Source: Loigolactobacillus binensis
Lineage (GTDB): Bacteria; Bacillota; Bacilli; Lactobacillales; Lactobacillaceae
DNA: 63,825 nucleotides
Direction: 5' to 3'
Assembly (NCBI RefSeq): GCF_005405165.1
Contig: NZ_BJDN01000016.1
Span: 1-63,825 of the forward strand
Below, piece after piece: positions 50,214 through 60,648 of this stretch; position 1 is the first letter of the stretch, and every line of letters begins with the position of its first letter. The translations under genes were made by a program, and so were the position numbers. The notes under the pieces are model-generated. The model made no database searches. It worked only from the letters and a program-made list of their open reading frames with translations, and was not told the DNA's origin.

Positions 50214-50236
50214 AAACGAGGCCATTGCCTCGTTTT
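50213..50236. terminator. Bidirectional terminator, plsY / aldose epimerase
   Basis: AAAACGAGGC (50213-50222), CATT loop, GCCTCGTTTT (50227-50236) with A and T tracts outside; between convergent genes. Confidence 0.9.
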
Positions 50237-50244
50237 TTTTGTTG

Positions 50245-51135
50245 CTAAAATGCCCGGCGTTGATGAGCCGTGATCGTATAGCTGCCGCTAAAGTCTTCAC
50301 CACCAGCTAATTCGTTGATCCCCATTTTTTCGGTTAATTCACCGCTGGTTTCTAAATTATCGGCGATCCCCCACCAAGGTTCAATGCAAACTAGGTTGCC
50401 GGTAGTCGGATAAGGTGACCAAATACCCGTGTAAGGTGCATCCGGCACGGTGACCGAAATGCCTTGATGATTATGGTCGTTTTTCAGGGTAAAAGTATTT
50501 GGCTGGTGCAATTCGTAGATCAGGGCATCATTTTGAAATAATTCATGGGTCAGATCGTGGTCAATATCAGTGGCCGCTAAAGTCTTGTGTGCCGCATCAT
50601 TGAACGGACCAACCAGGGGAATTTGAACCCGGGACTTCTTTGGCTCATAACTGATGTAATAGTCCTCAAATTTATTTTCAGGCGTTACGGGCACGTTGAA
50701 GCCGGGATGACCGCCAATTGAAAAATAAAGCTCGCTGGTGGCCGGATTATGCACGCGATAAGTGACTTTCAGATCATTATCAATTAATTGATAAGTTACG
50801 GTTAGTTCAAAGGCAAACGGATAGATCTTGCGGCTTTGCGCATCAGCAGTTAATTTAAAACTGATCGTTGTTGCTGTTTGATTGCTAACCGTAAATACAC
50901 GGTCGCGGGCAAAACCATGTTGGCCCATATGGTAAGTTTTACCTTGATAACGGTATTGATCATTTTTTAAACGACCGACAAAAGGAAACAAAATTGGTGC
51001 GTGTCGACCCCAGACTTGCGGGTCGGCCTGCCAAATATATTCGGTTCCTGAATCCAACGAGATCAGGTTAGTTAATTCGGCCCCTTTTTCCGTAAAATTA
51101 GCCTGTAAAAATTGATTTTTAATTGATAATGTCAT
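50245..51135 (-). CDS. Aldose 1-epimerase-family protein (LacX-like)
   Basis: 296 residues, galactose-mutarotase-like beta-sandwich: LFPFVGRLKND, GQHGFARDRVF, SIGGHPGFNVP and CIEPWWGIAD. These match the LacX/YphB branch of the family rather than classical GalM; it may act on hexose-6-phosphates or other sugars, which the sequence does not tell. Last gene of the run after hslU, 34 bases away. Confidence 0.83.
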   Translation of the reverse strand: MTLSIKNQFLQANFTEKGAELTNLISLDSGTEYIWQADPQVWGRHAPILFPFVGRLKNDQYRYQGKTYHMGQHGFARDRVFTVSNQTATTISFKLTADAQSRKIYPFAFELTVTYQLIDNDLKVTYRVHNPATSELYFSIGGHPGFNVPVTPENKFEDYYISYEPKKSRVQIPLVGPFNDAAHKTLAATDIDHDLTHELFQNDALIYELHQPNTFTLKNDHNHQGISVTVPDAPYTGIWSPYPTTGNLVCIEPWWGIADNLETSGELTEKMGINELAGGEDFSGSYTITAHQRRAF

Positions 51136-51169
51136 GCGTGCCCTCCTTAAATATCACCTAATGTAGTTT

Positions 51170-52585
51170 CTATAGAATATAACGACTTAGATCTTTATTA
51201 GCGACGATATCCCCAATTTTATCGTTAACGTACTTTTCAGTGATCGTGATATCTCCCATTTCCATATCTGGTCCTTCATAGAGAATATCTTCCAATAATT
51301 TTTCTAAGATGGTATGCAGCCGGCGTGCACCGATATTCTCGGTTTCATGGTTAACATTATAGGCAATTGCAGCGATTCGCTCAATAGCCTCCTTAGTGAA
51401 GGTCGTGTGCACATTATCTGTACCGATCAAAGCCATATATTGCTTGATCAAAGCGTTGTTTGGTTCGGTTAGAATCCGGACAAAATCTTCTTTCGATAAA
51501 TCGTCTAATTCAACCCGAATCGGGAAACGACCTTGTAATTCGGCAATTAGATCGCTGGGTTTACTATCTGCAAAAGCGCCGGAAGCGATGAATAGAATGT
51601 GGTCCGTATTGATCGTGCCGTATTTTGTTGAGATCGCTGAACCCTCGACAATCGGTAAAATGTCACGCTGCACGCCTTCTCGGGACACTTCACCACTATT
51701 TTTCTGACCATTAGCGGTGATCTTATCGATTTCATCAATGAAAATGATGCCAGTATTTTCTGCACGTTGAATAGCATCATGGTAAATATCCGCATCATTA
51801 ACTAATTTTTCAGCCTCTTCCTTGATCAATACTTCGCGGGCTTCCTTAACGGTGACGGTTCGGCTGATTTTACGTTTTGGCGTTAAGGCACCTAATGTTT
51901 CACCTAAATCGATTCCCATTTGGCCCATCATGTTATTATTCATCGCCACTGCCTGTTTAGGATCATCCATTTCGATCGTGACTTCTTGGTTTTCTAACAA
52001 TCCCCGGTCAAGTTGTTCTTTGACCGACAGTCGTTGATCACGAACTGTATCAGTGACTTCTTCTTTTTCTTCGTTATTTTGTAGTGGATTTTGGCCATTT
52101 TGCATAGCGGTGAAAGCATTCATCAGACTTTGCATCTGATTCTGCTGGGTCGGCTGCTTTTTAACACCGGGAACCAATAACTTGACTAGACGCTTATCAG
52201 CGGCCCGACTTGCCTCAGCATTGACGTTCTTATATTGAACCTTACGTTCCATTTCAATGGCTACATCAACGAGGTCACGAACCATGGATTCAACATCACG
52301 ACCAACATAACCGACTTCAGTAAATTTAGTGGCTTCGACTTTGATAAAGGGAGCCATTACAATTTTTGCTAACCGTCGGGCGATCTCAGTTTTACCGACT
52401 CCGGTTGGGCCGATCATCAGCATATTTTTAGGGGTGATCTCATCTTGCATATCTTGGGCTAATTGCATGCGCCGATAACGGTTACGAAGGGCAACTGCAA
52501 TGGCACGCTTAGCCTCGTGTTGTCCGATCACATACTCATCAAGAGCCGCTACGATTTGTTTAGGTGTTTTTTCAGCTGGTTGCAT
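51170..52585 (-). CDS. hslU: ATP-dependent protease ATPase subunit HslU
   Basis: 471 residues. AAA+ unfoldase: ALDEYVIGQHEAKRA, Walker A MIGPTGVGKTEIARR, GYVGRDVESMVRDL pore loop, an inserted I-domain (about 130-240), Walker B GIIFIDEIDKI, sensor ELQGRFPIRVEL, and the C-terminal DLSRYIL tail that docks on HslV. Unfolds substrates for HslV. Follows hslV by 17 bases. Confidence 0.95.
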   Translation of the reverse strand: MQPAEKTPKQIVAALDEYVIGQHEAKRAIAVALRNRYRRMQLAQDMQDEITPKNMLMIGPTGVGKTEIARRLAKIVMAPFIKVEATKFTEVGYVGRDVESMVRDLVDVAIEMERKVQYKNVNAEASRAADKRLVKLLVPGVKKQPTQQNQMQSLMNAFTAMQNGQNPLQNNEEKEEVTDTVRDQRLSVKEQLDRGLLENQEVTIEMDDPKQAVAMNNNMMGQMGIDLGETLGALTPKRKISRTVTVKEAREVLIKEEAEKLVNDADIYHDAIQRAENTGIIFIDEIDKITANGQKNSGEVSREGVQRDILPIVEGSAISTKYGTINTDHILFIASGAFADSKPSDLIAELQGRFPIRVELDDLSKEDFVRILTEPNNALIKQYMALIGTDNVHTTFTKEAIERIAAIAYNVNHETENIGARRLHTILEKLLEDILYEGPDMEMGDITITEKYVNDKIGDIVANKDLSRYIL

Positions 52586-52602
52586 TTAAGTTAGCTCCTT
52601 TA

Positions 52603-53148
52603 TTATAGATCTTCAACAATAATATTGTGATTTGTGAAAATATCAATATCCCCGGCAATACTAATGGCCGCGTGGGCAATGTCGTGGGCACTCATGTCTT
52701 TAGCGTGAGCAGTTAAAGCTTTAGCAGCGGATAATGCATAGTTCCCACCGGAGCCGATGGCCAAAATATTGTCATCAGGTTCGATCACTTCGCCATTGCC
52801 CGAAACCATCAATAACTGATCCTTATTCATTACGATCAGTAAAGCTTCAAGCTTCTGCAGGGTTTGATCTGAACGCCAGTCTTGAGCTAATTCAACCGCA
52901 GCTCGTGACAGGTTACCACTATATTCATTTAATTTCTTTTCAAAACGTTCTTCCAGATTGAAGGCATCGGCTACACTGCCAGCAAAACCGACCACTACCT
53001 GATTGTTATAGATCCGGCGAACTTTCTTGGCGGTTCCTTTCATAATTACACTTTCGCCCATGGTTACCTGGCCGTCACCAGCCATAGCGGCGTGGCCATT
53101 ATGCCGAACGGCACAAATTGTGGTTGCTTCAAATTTAATGGCTGTCAT
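52603..53148 (-). CDS. hslV: ATP-dependent protease proteolytic subunit HslV
   Basis: 181 residues from the ATG at 53148; an in-frame GTG at 53157 lies inside the ribosome site AAGGAGTG. Proteasome beta-like fold: [42 protein letters not shown]. In most HslV the Thr after Met is the nucleophile and starts TTI. Here the mature end would be Thr2, with seven residues before the conserved TTI ([14 protein letters not shown]), as in the Bacillus ClpQ/CodW type. Forms xerC-hslV-hslU as in the Bacillus codVWX order. Confidence 0.93.
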   Translation of the reverse strand: MTAIKFEATTICAVRHNGHAAMAGDGQVTMGESVIMKGTAKKVRRIYNNQVVVGFAGSVADAFNLEERFEKKLNEYSGNLSRAAVELAQDWRSDQTLQKLEALLIVMNKDQLLMVSGNGEVIEPDDNILAIGSGGNYALSAAKALTAHAKDMSAHDIAHAAISIAGDIDIFTNHNIIVEDL

Positions 53149-53234
53149 TTTTTGCACTCCTTCATAATAAAAAACTAATTGTAACTGATTTAGCTTAAAG
53201 TAGCCTAAAAGAACTAAACGAGCTTTAGCTCACT

Positions 53235-54143
53235 TTAAGATTTTGCTCGCGGAAAATACTTGCGGTAATCCTGTTGCAAATGTTCCGTGGTCACATGGGT
53301 ATAAATTTGGGTTGTCGACAAACTACTGTGACCTAATAGTTCCTGCACCGTACGTAGATCAGCACCATTATTCAACAAATGCGTCGCAAAAGTATGGCGT
53401 AACATATGGGGATGAATGTCGGTAGTTAAACTACTTTTTTTGATGATCTGATTTAAAATATATTCAATTCCAGCCGCAGTTAACTGCTTACCGTAATGGT
53501 TAACAAAAACGTAATCATGATCAACTTGGTATTTAGTCATCAGTGGTGTCCGACAATCAGTTAAATATTGATCCAAGGCCTGCGCGGCAAAATGACCAAA
53601 CGGCACATAGCGATCCTTATTGCCTTTACCGTGGATCAGCATCACGCTGAGGTCAAAATCAACGGCGCTTAAGGTGAGATTAACGCATTCGCTGACCCGG
53701 ATCCCTGTTGCATATAATACTTCAAGTAACGCTGAATTGCGTAGGTCTAAGGGCTGATCTCCCTGCACGGCATCAAATAGCGCTTGCATTTCTTTTTCAT
53801 AAAAAAAACGCGGTAAATGTGCATTGTGCCGCTTTAACTGTACAGCAGTAAATGGATTTGTCGCAACAAAATCATTTTTAACTAAATAGTTATAAAACGA
53901 CCGTAAACTGGAAATTTTGCGTGAAACCGAATTGCGACTGTACTGCTGTTCATATAAATAACTCAAGTAAGTTCGTACATCTAATAATTTTATCGCTTTA
54001 AAAGAATTGACGCCACCATTGTCCTTCAGAAACTGAATAAAACTTAAAATATCTTCTTGATAAGCCTTACTGGTTTCTGGACTGTATTGACGCTCAACGT
54101 TTAAATACTGAATGAATAAATCGAGCCAATTTAATTCCAGCAA
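53235..54143 (-). CDS. xerC: Tyrosine recombinase XerC
   Basis: 302 residues. N-terminal SAM-like core-binding domain (about 5-90) and catalytic domain with ATGIRVSECVNL (Arg), GKGNKDRYVP (Lys), HPHMLRHTFATHLL (His-x2-Arg), LGHSSLSTTQIYTHV (His, nucleophile Tyr). Resolves chromosome dimers at dif. TTG start behind GGGAGGG. Its place between trmFO and hslV is the standard Firmicute context, so it is housekeeping and not an integrase. Confidence 0.93.
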   Translation of the reverse strand: MLELNWLDLFIQYLNVERQYSPETSKAYQEDILSFIQFLKDNGGVNSFKAIKLLDVRTYLSYLYEQQYSRNSVSRKISSLRSFYNYLVKNDFVATNPFTAVQLKRHNAHLPRFFYEKEMQALFDAVQGDQPLDLRNSALLEVLYATGIRVSECVNLTLSAVDFDLSVMLIHGKGNKDRYVPFGHFAAQALDQYLTDCRTPLMTKYQVDHDYVFVNHYGKQLTAAGIEYILNQIIKKSSLTTDIHPHMLRHTFATHLLNNGADLRTVQELLGHSSLSTTQIYTHVTTEHLQQDYRKYFPRAKS

Positions 54144-54205
54144 AAAATCCCTCCCGACTTAATGAATCCACTGTAACACAAGTCGAGAAGAATTTAAAAA
54201 AGAAG

Positions 54206-55519
54206 CTATAATTGTTGCTTAAAAGTGGCTAAAGTTGCCAAAGCACGTTCGGCCAAGGCCTGATTACGTAACTGTTTATCCCGGACTTTTTCCGGTAAGG
54301 CTTTAACGATACCAAAGTTTGCGTTCATTGGCTGAAAATGATGCGCACTTGTATGGGTGATGTAATGGGCCATGGCCCCGATCGTTGTTTCTTCAGGAAA
54401 AATAAGTGGTGCCTGATTTTGTGCCAACCGCGCCGCATTAACACCAGCGATCAGACCACTAGCGGCACTTTCGACGTAACCTTCCACCCCAGTCATTTGG
54501 CCAGCAAAAAATAGATCAGCCCGTTGTTTAGATTGATAGGTTGGTTCTAATAATTCTGGTGAACGCATAAAAGTATTACGATGCATTACGCCATAGCGAA
54601 CAAACTCAGCGTTTTCCAGGCCAGGAATCAAGCGGAAAACGCGTTTTTGCTCACCCCACTTTAAATGCGTTTGGAAGCCAACAATGTTGTATAAACTGCC
54701 GGCCGCATTGTCTTGCCGCAATTGAACCACCGCGTACGGCCGCTTACCCGTTTTAGGGTCTTCCAAACCAACTGGTTTCAACGGACCAAAAAGCATTGTT
54801 TTAAGTCCACGTTTGGCCATCACTTCGATCGGCATGCAGCCTTCAAAGAATTTTTCTTTTTCAAAATCATGCATGGCTGCGGTTTCTGCGGTAATCAGTG
54901 CTTGATAGAAGGTTTCAAATTCTGCCTTATCCATTGGACAATTCAAATAGGCAGCCTCACCTTTATCATAACGTGACTTCAGATAAACCTTATCAAAATT
55001 AATACTATTTTTATCTAAAATAGGCGCCGCTGCGTCGTAAAAATATAAACCAGCGCTGTCATTCAGTGCTTGAATCTGTTCGGCTAAGGCTGGCGAGGTC
55101 AACGGGCCAGTTGCAACAACGGTTGGTCCTTCTGGAAAAGTAGTCAGTTCCTCGTTGTGGATCGTTACATTCGGTAACGCCTTGATTTTAGCCGTGACTG
55201 TTGCTGAAAATGGCTCGCGGTCAACCGCTAAAGCGCCACCGGCTGGTACCGCATTTTGATCTGCAGCCGCTAAAATAACTGAATTTAATTGCCGCATTTC
55301 TTCCTTAAGTAAACCAACGGCATTAGTGATCTGGTTGGCGCGCAGCGAATTGGTACAAACTAGTTCGGCAAATTGCGCGGTATGATGGGCCGGCGTAGAT
55401 TTTACCGGCCGCATTTCATAAAGATCAACTTTGATGCCGCGTTGGGCAGCTTGCCAGGTAGCTTCACTGCCAGCTAAGCCAGCGCCGATCACATTAATAT
55501 GGGGAGCATTTTGTGTCAT
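54206..55519 (-). CDS. trmFO: Methylenetetrahydrofolate-tRNA-(uracil-5-)-methyltransferase TrmFO
   Basis: 437 residues. FAD-binding [17 protein letters not shown] at the N-terminus, [33 protein letters not shown] and [16 protein letters not shown]. Uses 5,10-methylene-THF and FADH2 to make ribothymidine-54 in tRNA. Fifteen bases after topA. Confidence 0.96.
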   Translation of the reverse strand: MTQNAPHINVIGAGLAGSEATWQAAQRGIKVDLYEMRPVKSTPAHHTAQFAELVCTNSLRANQITNAVGLLKEEMRQLNSVILAAADQNAVPAGGALAVDREPFSATVTAKIKALPNVTIHNEELTTFPEGPTVVATGPLTSPALAEQIQALNDSAGLYFYDAAAPILDKNSINFDKVYLKSRYDKGEAAYLNCPMDKAEFETFYQALITAETAAMHDFEKEKFFEGCMPIEVMAKRGLKTMLFGPLKPVGLEDPKTGKRPYAVVQLRQDNAAGSLYNIVGFQTHLKWGEQKRVFRLIPGLENAEFVRYGVMHRNTFMRSPELLEPTYQSKQRADLFFAGQMTGVEGYVESAASGLIAGVNAARLAQNQAPLIFPEETTIGAMAHYITHTSAHHFQPMNANFGIVKALPEKVRDKQLRNQALAERALATLATFKQQL

Positions 55520-55534
55520 CTTCGTTCCTCACTT

Positions 55535-57610
55535 CTATTTTTGGACAGGTTCTTCATAATCACCATTTGGACAAAGTACTTGCTTGCCACCTTTGACTTT
55601 CTTTTCCACTAAGTAGTGACCGTCTTTAGGGCAATCACGACCAATTGGTTTATCCCAGGAGACAAAGTCGCATTCCGGAAAGCGACTACATCCGTAGAAA
55701 ATACGCTTTTTCTTAGATTTACGTTCGACAACTTGGCCTGTATGGCATTGGGGACAAATAACGCCAATTTCTTTGATGATTGCTTTAGTATTACGACAAT
55801 CAGGAAAACGACTACAGGCATAGAATTTGCCGTAACGGCCTAATTTGATGACCATCGGTGCACCACAAATGTCACAATCAAAGCCAGCTGGTTCGTCTTT
55901 GATCTGAACTTTTTCAATTTTAGTTTCCGCTGAAGATACTTCTTCGGCAAATGGTTGATAAAATTCATCGATCACTTTGATCCATTGTTGCTTACCAGCT
56001 TCAATAGCATCAAGATCATTTTCCAGTCCGGCAGTAAAATCAATATTAACAATATCCGGGAAAAACTCCACAATAATACTATTGACGATTTCACCTAATT
56101 CAGTTGGTTCAAAACGTTTTGCCTCTAATTTAACGTAGTACCGGCGCTGGATCGTTTCAATAGTCGGCGCATAAGTTGAAGGGCGTCCCACGCCATTTTC
56201 TTCCAAAGTTTTGATCAAGGTGGCTTCGGAATAACGAGCCGGGGGCTGTGTGAAATGCTGGTTCGGATCGTTTTGGACTAATTTGACGGTGTCGCCTTCG
56301 ACTAGATCGGGTAGCATATTGTCTTTTTTATCAGTTTTGCTTGAATCATACACTTTGGTGAACCCAGCAAACTTCATTTTGGAACCATTGGCCTTATAGA
56401 TCACACCATTTTGTTCAATGGTGACCGCCATGGTATCTAAAATAGCCGGAGTCATTTGGCTGGCTAAAAAACGTGACCAAATAAGTTGATACAACTTCAT
56501 TTGGTCTTTGTTTAAGACACTGGCCAGGCTTTTAGGTGTCCGCATAACTGAAGATGGCCGAATCGCTTCATGGGCATCTTGAGCACCTTCAGGATTCTTA
56601 GTTTTATGAATTTTTAATGCAGCGTATTCTTCACCGTAATTTTCATGTAAAAATTGGCTAGCTTCATGCTTGGCAATATGTGAAATCCGGGTGGAATCTG
56701 TCCGCATATAAGTGATCAGTCCAACGGTACCTTGACGACCGCCTAGATTGATGCCTTCGTATAGTTGCTGCGCGACCATCATAGTTTTGCGAGTACGAAA
56801 ATTTAACCGTCGTACCGCCTCTTGTTGCAGAGAACTAGTGGTAAATGGTGCCTGTGGGAAACGCTTGCGTTCGCGCTTAGTAACTTTAGTAATCTCAAAG
56901 TCACCTTTAGGTTCGATTCGTTCCACAATCTTTTGGGCAGCTTTTTCGTTTTTCAACGCTTTTTTCTTACCATCAACCCCATAAAAGCTGGCAGCAAACT
57001 TTTTTGTTCCTTTTTTAAATTGCGAATCAATCGTCCAATATTCTTCTGGATTGAAGGCCTTGATTTCATTTTCCCGGTCAATGATCAATTTTAAAGCAAT
57101 CGACTGTACTCGACCGGCACTCAGCCCTTTTTTTACCTTTTTCCACAGTAATGGGGAGATAGAATAACCAACGATTCGATCCATAACTCGTCGTGCCTGC
57201 TGAGCATCAACCAGATCCATATCAATACTCCGCGGTGTTTTGAAGGCATTTTTAACGGTATCTTTGGTGATCTCATTAAAGGTCACCCGATTTTTGCCGG
57301 CTGGATCTAACCCTAAAATGTGAGAAACGTGCCAGGCAATAGCCTCGCCTTCACGATCGGGATCAGAAGCTAGGTACACATGTTCAGCTTTTTTTGCATA
57401 TTTTTTTAAATCTTTAATAACGGCACCTTTTCCGCGAATGGAAATGTAGTGCGGTTCGTAATTATTCTCGAAGTCGACGCCCATTTTACTTTTAGGCAAA
57501 TCGCGAATATGTCCGAGACTCGCCACGACTTTATAGTTGCGGCCGAGGTATTTTTCAATCGTCTTGGCTTTTGATGGTGATTCGACGATCACAAGATTTT
57601 TATACGCCAT
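55535..57610 (-). CDS. topA: DNA topoisomerase I
   Basis: 691 residues. TOPRIM domain ([32 protein letters not shown]), active Tyr301 in [13 protein letters not shown], and three C-terminal zinc-ribbon-like modules: CDICGAPM...[17 protein letters not shown]...YGCSRFPEC, and a third, CPKDGHYL, with only two Cys remaining. Relaxes negative supercoils. Has its own consensus promoter. Confidence 0.96.
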   Translation of the reverse strand: MAYKNLVIVESPSKAKTIEKYLGRNYKVVASLGHIRDLPKSKMGVDFENNYEPHYISIRGKGAVIKDLKKYAKKAEHVYLASDPDREGEAIAWHVSHILGLDPAGKNRVTFNEITKDTVKNAFKTPRSIDMDLVDAQQARRVMDRIVGYSISPLLWKKVKKGLSAGRVQSIALKLIIDRENEIKAFNPEEYWTIDSQFKKGTKKFAASFYGVDGKKKALKNEKAAQKIVERIEPKGDFEITKVTKRERKRFPQAPFTTSSLQQEAVRRLNFRTRKTMMVAQQLYEGINLGGRQGTVGLITYMRTDSTRISHIAKHEASQFLHENYGEEYAALKIHKTKNPEGAQDAHEAIRPSSVMRTPKSLASVLNKDQMKLYQLIWSRFLASQMTPAILDTMAVTIEQNGVIYKANGSKMKFAGFTKVYDSSKTDKKDNMLPDLVEGDTVKLVQNDPNQHFTQPPARYSEATLIKTLEENGVGRPSTYAPTIETIQRRYYVKLEAKRFEPTELGEIVNSIIVEFFPDIVNIDFTAGLENDLDAIEAGKQQWIKVIDEFYQPFAEEVSSAETKIEKVQIKDEPAGFDCDICGAPMVIKLGRYGKFYACSRFPDCRNTKAIIKEIGVICPQCHTGQVVERKSKKKRIFYGCSRFPECDFVSWDKPIGRDCPKDGHYLVEKKVKGGKQVLCPNGDYEEPVQK

Positions 57611-57658
57611 GACAATCCCCTTTCAGTTCGTTTGTTTAACGCTAACGAATCGTAAAAC

Positions 57659-57688
57659 ATCATATGCCAAGCCGAAGCGGTTTGTCAA
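57659..57688 (-). promoter_or_regulatory. Promoter for topA
   Basis: On the minus strand: TTGACA (57683-57688), 18 bases, TATGAT (57659-57664). Strong sigma-A site, leader about 42 nt. Confidence 0.82.
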
Positions 57689-57707
57689 CTGAAAGTAAAT
57701 TTTCGCT

Positions 57708-58571
57708 TCATATAATAGTCAATTCTTCAAGTAGATCAGTGGCCGAAAGTGCCGGCCGTGCCCCAGCGGCGATCAGTTGATTACAGCCGACCGAGAGCGG
57801 TTGCCACAACGCCCCAGGTACTGCTAAAACATTGCGATTAGCTTGTAACGCTAAGTTAGCGGTGATCAGGCTACCACTATGTTCACGTGCCTCAGTCACG
57901 CATAAAGCCTGGCATAACCCAGCAATCAAGCGATTGCGCTCGGGAAAATGATAACGCTGTGGTGTGCTGCCTAGAGAATATTCAGTCAGCACGAGGCCAA
58001 CTTGCGCAATTCGTTGTTGTAAGGCCTGATTCGTACGCGGGTAGTAGCTATCCAACCCAGTACCGATCACCGCAATCGTTTGTCCATGGGCGGCTAATGT
58101 AGTCATATGCGCCATTCGGTCAGCACCGGCAGCTAAACCACTAATGATCACTATATTTTGAGCAATCAAGGCCGGCATAAAATTGATCAAGGTTCGTTGG
58201 GTGTAATCAGTGGCCTGGCGCGCACCAACTAAGGCTAAAATAGGTCGTTGTAATAAGGCTAAATCACCTTGGTAAAATAAAATCGTTGGTGGTTGGAAGC
58301 TTTCCCGTAAATAAAGCGGATAAGCAGCATCCAGCCAAGTTAAATAATTGAGCTGTTGATGTTGTTGGCACAACGTGGTTAATGCTGTGCTAGTCCACGC
58401 TTGCGTGAAATGCTGTTGCTGGTCTAAATTCAGGCCGGCCAATTGACTGAGTTGCCTGACAGTCAATTGACTTTGCGACCGCCGCCGTAAAAATTTGGCA
58501 ATCCGCAATTCACCTACACGGCCGATGCCCGGACATAAATGAAGTTTAAGTAATAAATCTCTTGATCGCAT
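57708..58571 (-). CDS. dprA: DNA-processing protein DprA
   Basis: 287 residues. N-terminal SAM-like region, then a Rossmann-fold DprA domain: LVGARQATDYTQ, ISGLAAGADRMAH, TIAVIGTGLDSYYP, FPERNRLIAGL, EAREHSGSLITANLAL and VPGALWQPLSVGCNQLIAAGA. Loads RecA on incoming single strands in transformation. The C-terminal DML1-like domain is absent. Its ribosome site AAGGAG is inside a terminator-like hairpin between rnhB and dprA. Confidence 0.93.
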   Translation of the reverse strand: MRSRDLLLKLHLCPGIGRVGELRIAKFLRRRSQSQLTVRQLSQLAGLNLDQQQHFTQAWTSTALTTLCQQHQQLNYLTWLDAAYPLYLRESFQPPTILFYQGDLALLQRPILALVGARQATDYTQRTLINFMPALIAQNIVIISGLAAGADRMAHMTTLAAHGQTIAVIGTGLDSYYPRTNQALQQRIAQVGLVLTEYSLGSTPQRYHFPERNRLIAGLCQALCVTEAREHSGSLITANLALQANRNVLAVPGALWQPLSVGCNQLIAAGARPALSATDLLEELTII

Positions 58572-58617
58572 AAAAAAGGCTCCTTCGGTAGTTTAATTTT
58601 AAACTACGCAAAGGAGC
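58572..58617 (-). terminator. Hairpin with T6 between rnhB and dprA, containing the dprA ribosome site
   Basis: On the minus strand GCTCCTT (58611-58617) pairs with AAGGAGC (58579-58585), and GTAGTTTA with TAAACTAC inside, closing on AAAT. The stem is followed by CTTTTTT directly before the dprA ATG. The right arm is the dprA Shine-Dalgarno, eight bases from the start codon. Confidence 0.8.
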
Positions 58618-58623
58618 GCTGAA

Positions 58624-59382
58624 TTATTGTAAATAGGGTTTGATCGGGGCAAAGCTGCGCCGATGGATCGGCGTGATTCCATGTGCAGCCAAACCAGCTA
58701 AATGTTTAGCGGTCCCATAACCGGCATTATCCGCAAAATCGTACCCTGGATAGGCTTGGTCATAGGCTAACATTAACCGATCCCGAACTACCTTAGCTAC
58801 GATGCTAGCCGCCGCAATGCTGATGCTGTGACTGTCACCCTTAAACATACTGATCGTTGGAATCGCGGTTTTCAATTTGACCGCGTCGATCAATAAGTGA
58901 TCGGGCTTAGTTGTCAATCCTGCCACTGCTTGTAACATTGCTAACTTTGTTGCCTCTAAAATATTTACACGGTCAATGGTAGGAACATCGCTGATCCCAA
59001 TGGCAACACTGACAGCTTGCTCTAAAATCAGCGGATAAAGTTGCTGACGCTTGGCCGCCGATAATTGTTTTGAGTCATTAACGGCGTAAAGCGCAAAATC
59101 ATGTGGCAAGATCACGGCGGCGGTCACTACCGGTCCAGCTAAAGGACCACGTCCGACTTCATCGATCCCAGCAATCTGTGGATACTGTGGCCACAAACGA
59201 TCCTCATAGTGACTGCGCTGCAGAAAGGCCGCCTGTTCGGCAACTTTTTTGGCTTGTTGTTTATGATACTGCTGTAAACATTTTTGAACACCTTTACGCG
59301 AATCAGTGGCCAATTGGGCTAGATAATCAGTACTAGGCTGCCTTAATAAATGCTGTTTCACTTCGACGATTGATTCAGTCAT
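58624..59382 (-). CDS. rnhB: Ribonuclease HII
   Basis: 252 residues from the ATG at 59382 (GATGAGG upstream; the TTG-ATG at 59397 would place that site inside the gene). An N-terminal extension of about 70 residues, typical of lactobacilli, precedes [17 protein letters not shown] (Asp-Glu pair), then DAVKL and the third Asp in the VRDRLM region. Removes RNA from RNA/DNA hybrids and single ribonucleotides. Its 5' end overlaps rbgA by 8 bases. Confidence 0.94.
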   Translation of the reverse strand: MTESIVEVKQHLLRQPSTDYLAQLATDSRKGVQKCLQQYHKQQAKKVAEQAAFLQRSHYEDRLWPQYPQIAGIDEVGRGPLAGPVVTAAVILPHDFALYAVNDSKQLSAAKRQQLYPLILEQAVSVAIGISDVPTIDRVNILEATKLAMLQAVAGLTTKPDHLLIDAVKLKTAIPTISMFKGDSHSISIAAASIVAKVVRDRLMLAYDQAYPGYDFADNAGYGTAKHLAGLAAHGITPIHRRSFAPIKPYLQ

Positions 59383-60229
59383 GTGTAGCCTCATCAATTT
59401 GATCTAACGTATAACGCCCTAGCTTGCCCTTTCGACAATCGAGGATCAAACGCTCGCTGGCCCGCTCATAATCTTCTCGTAATCCAAAACCTGCCGTTAA
59501 TTTCATCAGCAAATCAGGATCATTAAGTTTAAGATCATCTATTGTTAAACTATACCGTTTTTGCAGACGCTCAGGGAAATACTGCTTAAAAAAGGCTAAT
59601 TCATACAGAGCAACATCGTCGGCGTGAAACAAGGAATCTTTGATCGCCCCAGTTAGTGCCAATTTTTTGCCAACTAAGACATCTTCAAATTTGGGCCATA
59701 AAATACCCGGTGTATCCAGCAATTCTAAACGCTTACCGGCCTTAAGCCACTGTTGCTTTTTGGTAACACCGGGATGGTTACCGGTGATCGCGATATTGCG
59801 TTTAACTAACCGATTTAAGATCGTAGATTTACCAACATTAGGGATGCCGATACAAATCGCCCGAATCGGTTTATTTTTGATGCCGCGAGCCTGCTGCCGG
59901 GCAATTTTATCCGCTAAAATCACCTGCGCTTGCTTCTCGATTTGTTGGACATTGTGATTGTGTTGCGAATCGATACTGATCGCCGGTAAATCGTGTTGCT
60001 TAAAATAATTGATCCACGCGTTATTTAACGTTGGGTCGGCTAGATCGGCCTTATTTAAGATCATCAGGCGCGGTTTCTGCTGAATGATCTGATCAAGAAT
60101 CGGATTGCGCGAAGATAATGGTAAGCGCGCATCGACAATTTCTAAAACAATATCAACTAAATGTAAATTTTCTTGTACTTGTTTCTTAGCCTTTGCCATA
60201 TGGCCAGGAAACCATTGAATCGTTGCCAT
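59375..60229 (-). CDS. rbgA: Ribosome-biogenesis GTPase RbgA (YlqF)
   Basis: 284 residues. Circularly permuted GTPase: NKADLAD (G4) comes before [14 protein letters not shown] (G1) and LDTPGI (G3). N-terminal [14 protein letters not shown] and a C-terminal RNA-binding ANTAR-like helix region. Needed for late 50S assembly. First gene of rbgA-rnhB, a conserved pair. Confidence 0.95.
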   Translation of the reverse strand: MATIQWFPGHMAKAKKQVQENLHLVDIVLEIVDARLPLSSRNPILDQIIQQKPRLMILNKADLADPTLNNAWINYFKQHDLPAISIDSQHNHNVQQIEKQAQVILADKIARQQARGIKNKPIRAICIGIPNVGKSTILNRLVKRNIAITGNHPGVTKKQQWLKAGKRLELLDTPGILWPKFEDVLVGKKLALTGAIKDSLFHADDVALYELAFFKQYFPERLQKRYSLTIDDLKLNDPDLLMKLTAGFGLREDYERASERLILDCRKGKLGRYTLDQIDEATHD

Positions 60230-60391
60230 AATAAAAATCCTTTCGTGTGCTGGCGTTTTACGCCAGTCGTTGTCTGTCCTATTCTATCATATTTTTAATT
60301 CTAATTTTGCAAACAAAAAATAAGACCGTAATAATTACGAACGCCCTATTAAAATAATCCTGCGTTTCTCTAACAAATAAGAATTCGGCCT

Positions 60392-60562
60392 TTAATTCAA
60401 TCTTTTCTTTAAATAGGATCCACCTACCAGCAACAACAAAATGATCAGGCCGGCTTTCATTACCCATAAACTGATAAAAGCCCCAAAAATGACTGTCAGC
60501 ATACTATAAAGCGAAGTATTGAAAATCAACGCGCAGACGATGGCCATGATTATTAATGGCAT
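60392..60562 (-). CDS. Small hydrophobic protein, 56 residues
   Basis: ATG at 60562 with AGGTGGG four bases upstream; stop at 60392. The product is nearly all hydrophobic: two predicted membrane segments (about 3-30 and 38-49) and a basic end SYLKKRLN. No family recognised. It is divergent from an RNPP-like regulator with 86 bp between the starts. Small hydrophobic ORFs beside such regulators can be peptide-pheromone precursors, but this one looks as much like a plain small membrane protein. Confidence 0.6.
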   Translation of the reverse strand: MPLIIMAIVCALIFNTSLYSMLTVIFGAFISLWVMKAGLIILLLLVGGSYLKKRLN

Positions 60563-60626
60563 TAAACCCACCTACTTTCTTTTTTCTGACCCACATGGTA
60601 AATTGATATTGATTTTAGAAAAATTT

Positions 60627-60645
60627 TTCACGACAGGAGCGTGAA
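60627..60645 (+). promoter_or_regulatory. Dyad over the ribosome site of the RNPP-like regulator
   Basis: TTCACG (60627-60632) and CGTGAA (60640-60645), spacer ACAGGAG. The AGGAG in the centre is the Shine-Dalgarno for the ATG at 60649. It could be an operator in the divergent region or an mRNA hairpin hiding the ribosome site. Confidence 0.45.
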
Positions 60646-60648
60646 CTA

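Larger units (their letters stand above)
60230..60648. other. Region between rbgA and the RNPP-like regulator
   Basis: 419 bp. CTGGCG (60250-60255) and CGCCAG (60261-60266) form a small hairpin in the rbgA leader. The small minus-strand ORF occupies 60392-60562. The remaining 60267-60391 is AT-rich with a weak CGTAA/TTACG stem and a T-rich stretch, which could end transcription of the small ORF. Confidence 0.5.

Noticed and set aside
53235..54143. Phage or island integrase
   Set aside because: The tyrosine recombinase is in the conserved trmFO-xerC-hslVU context and has XerC-length and motifs; no att-like repeats were seen.
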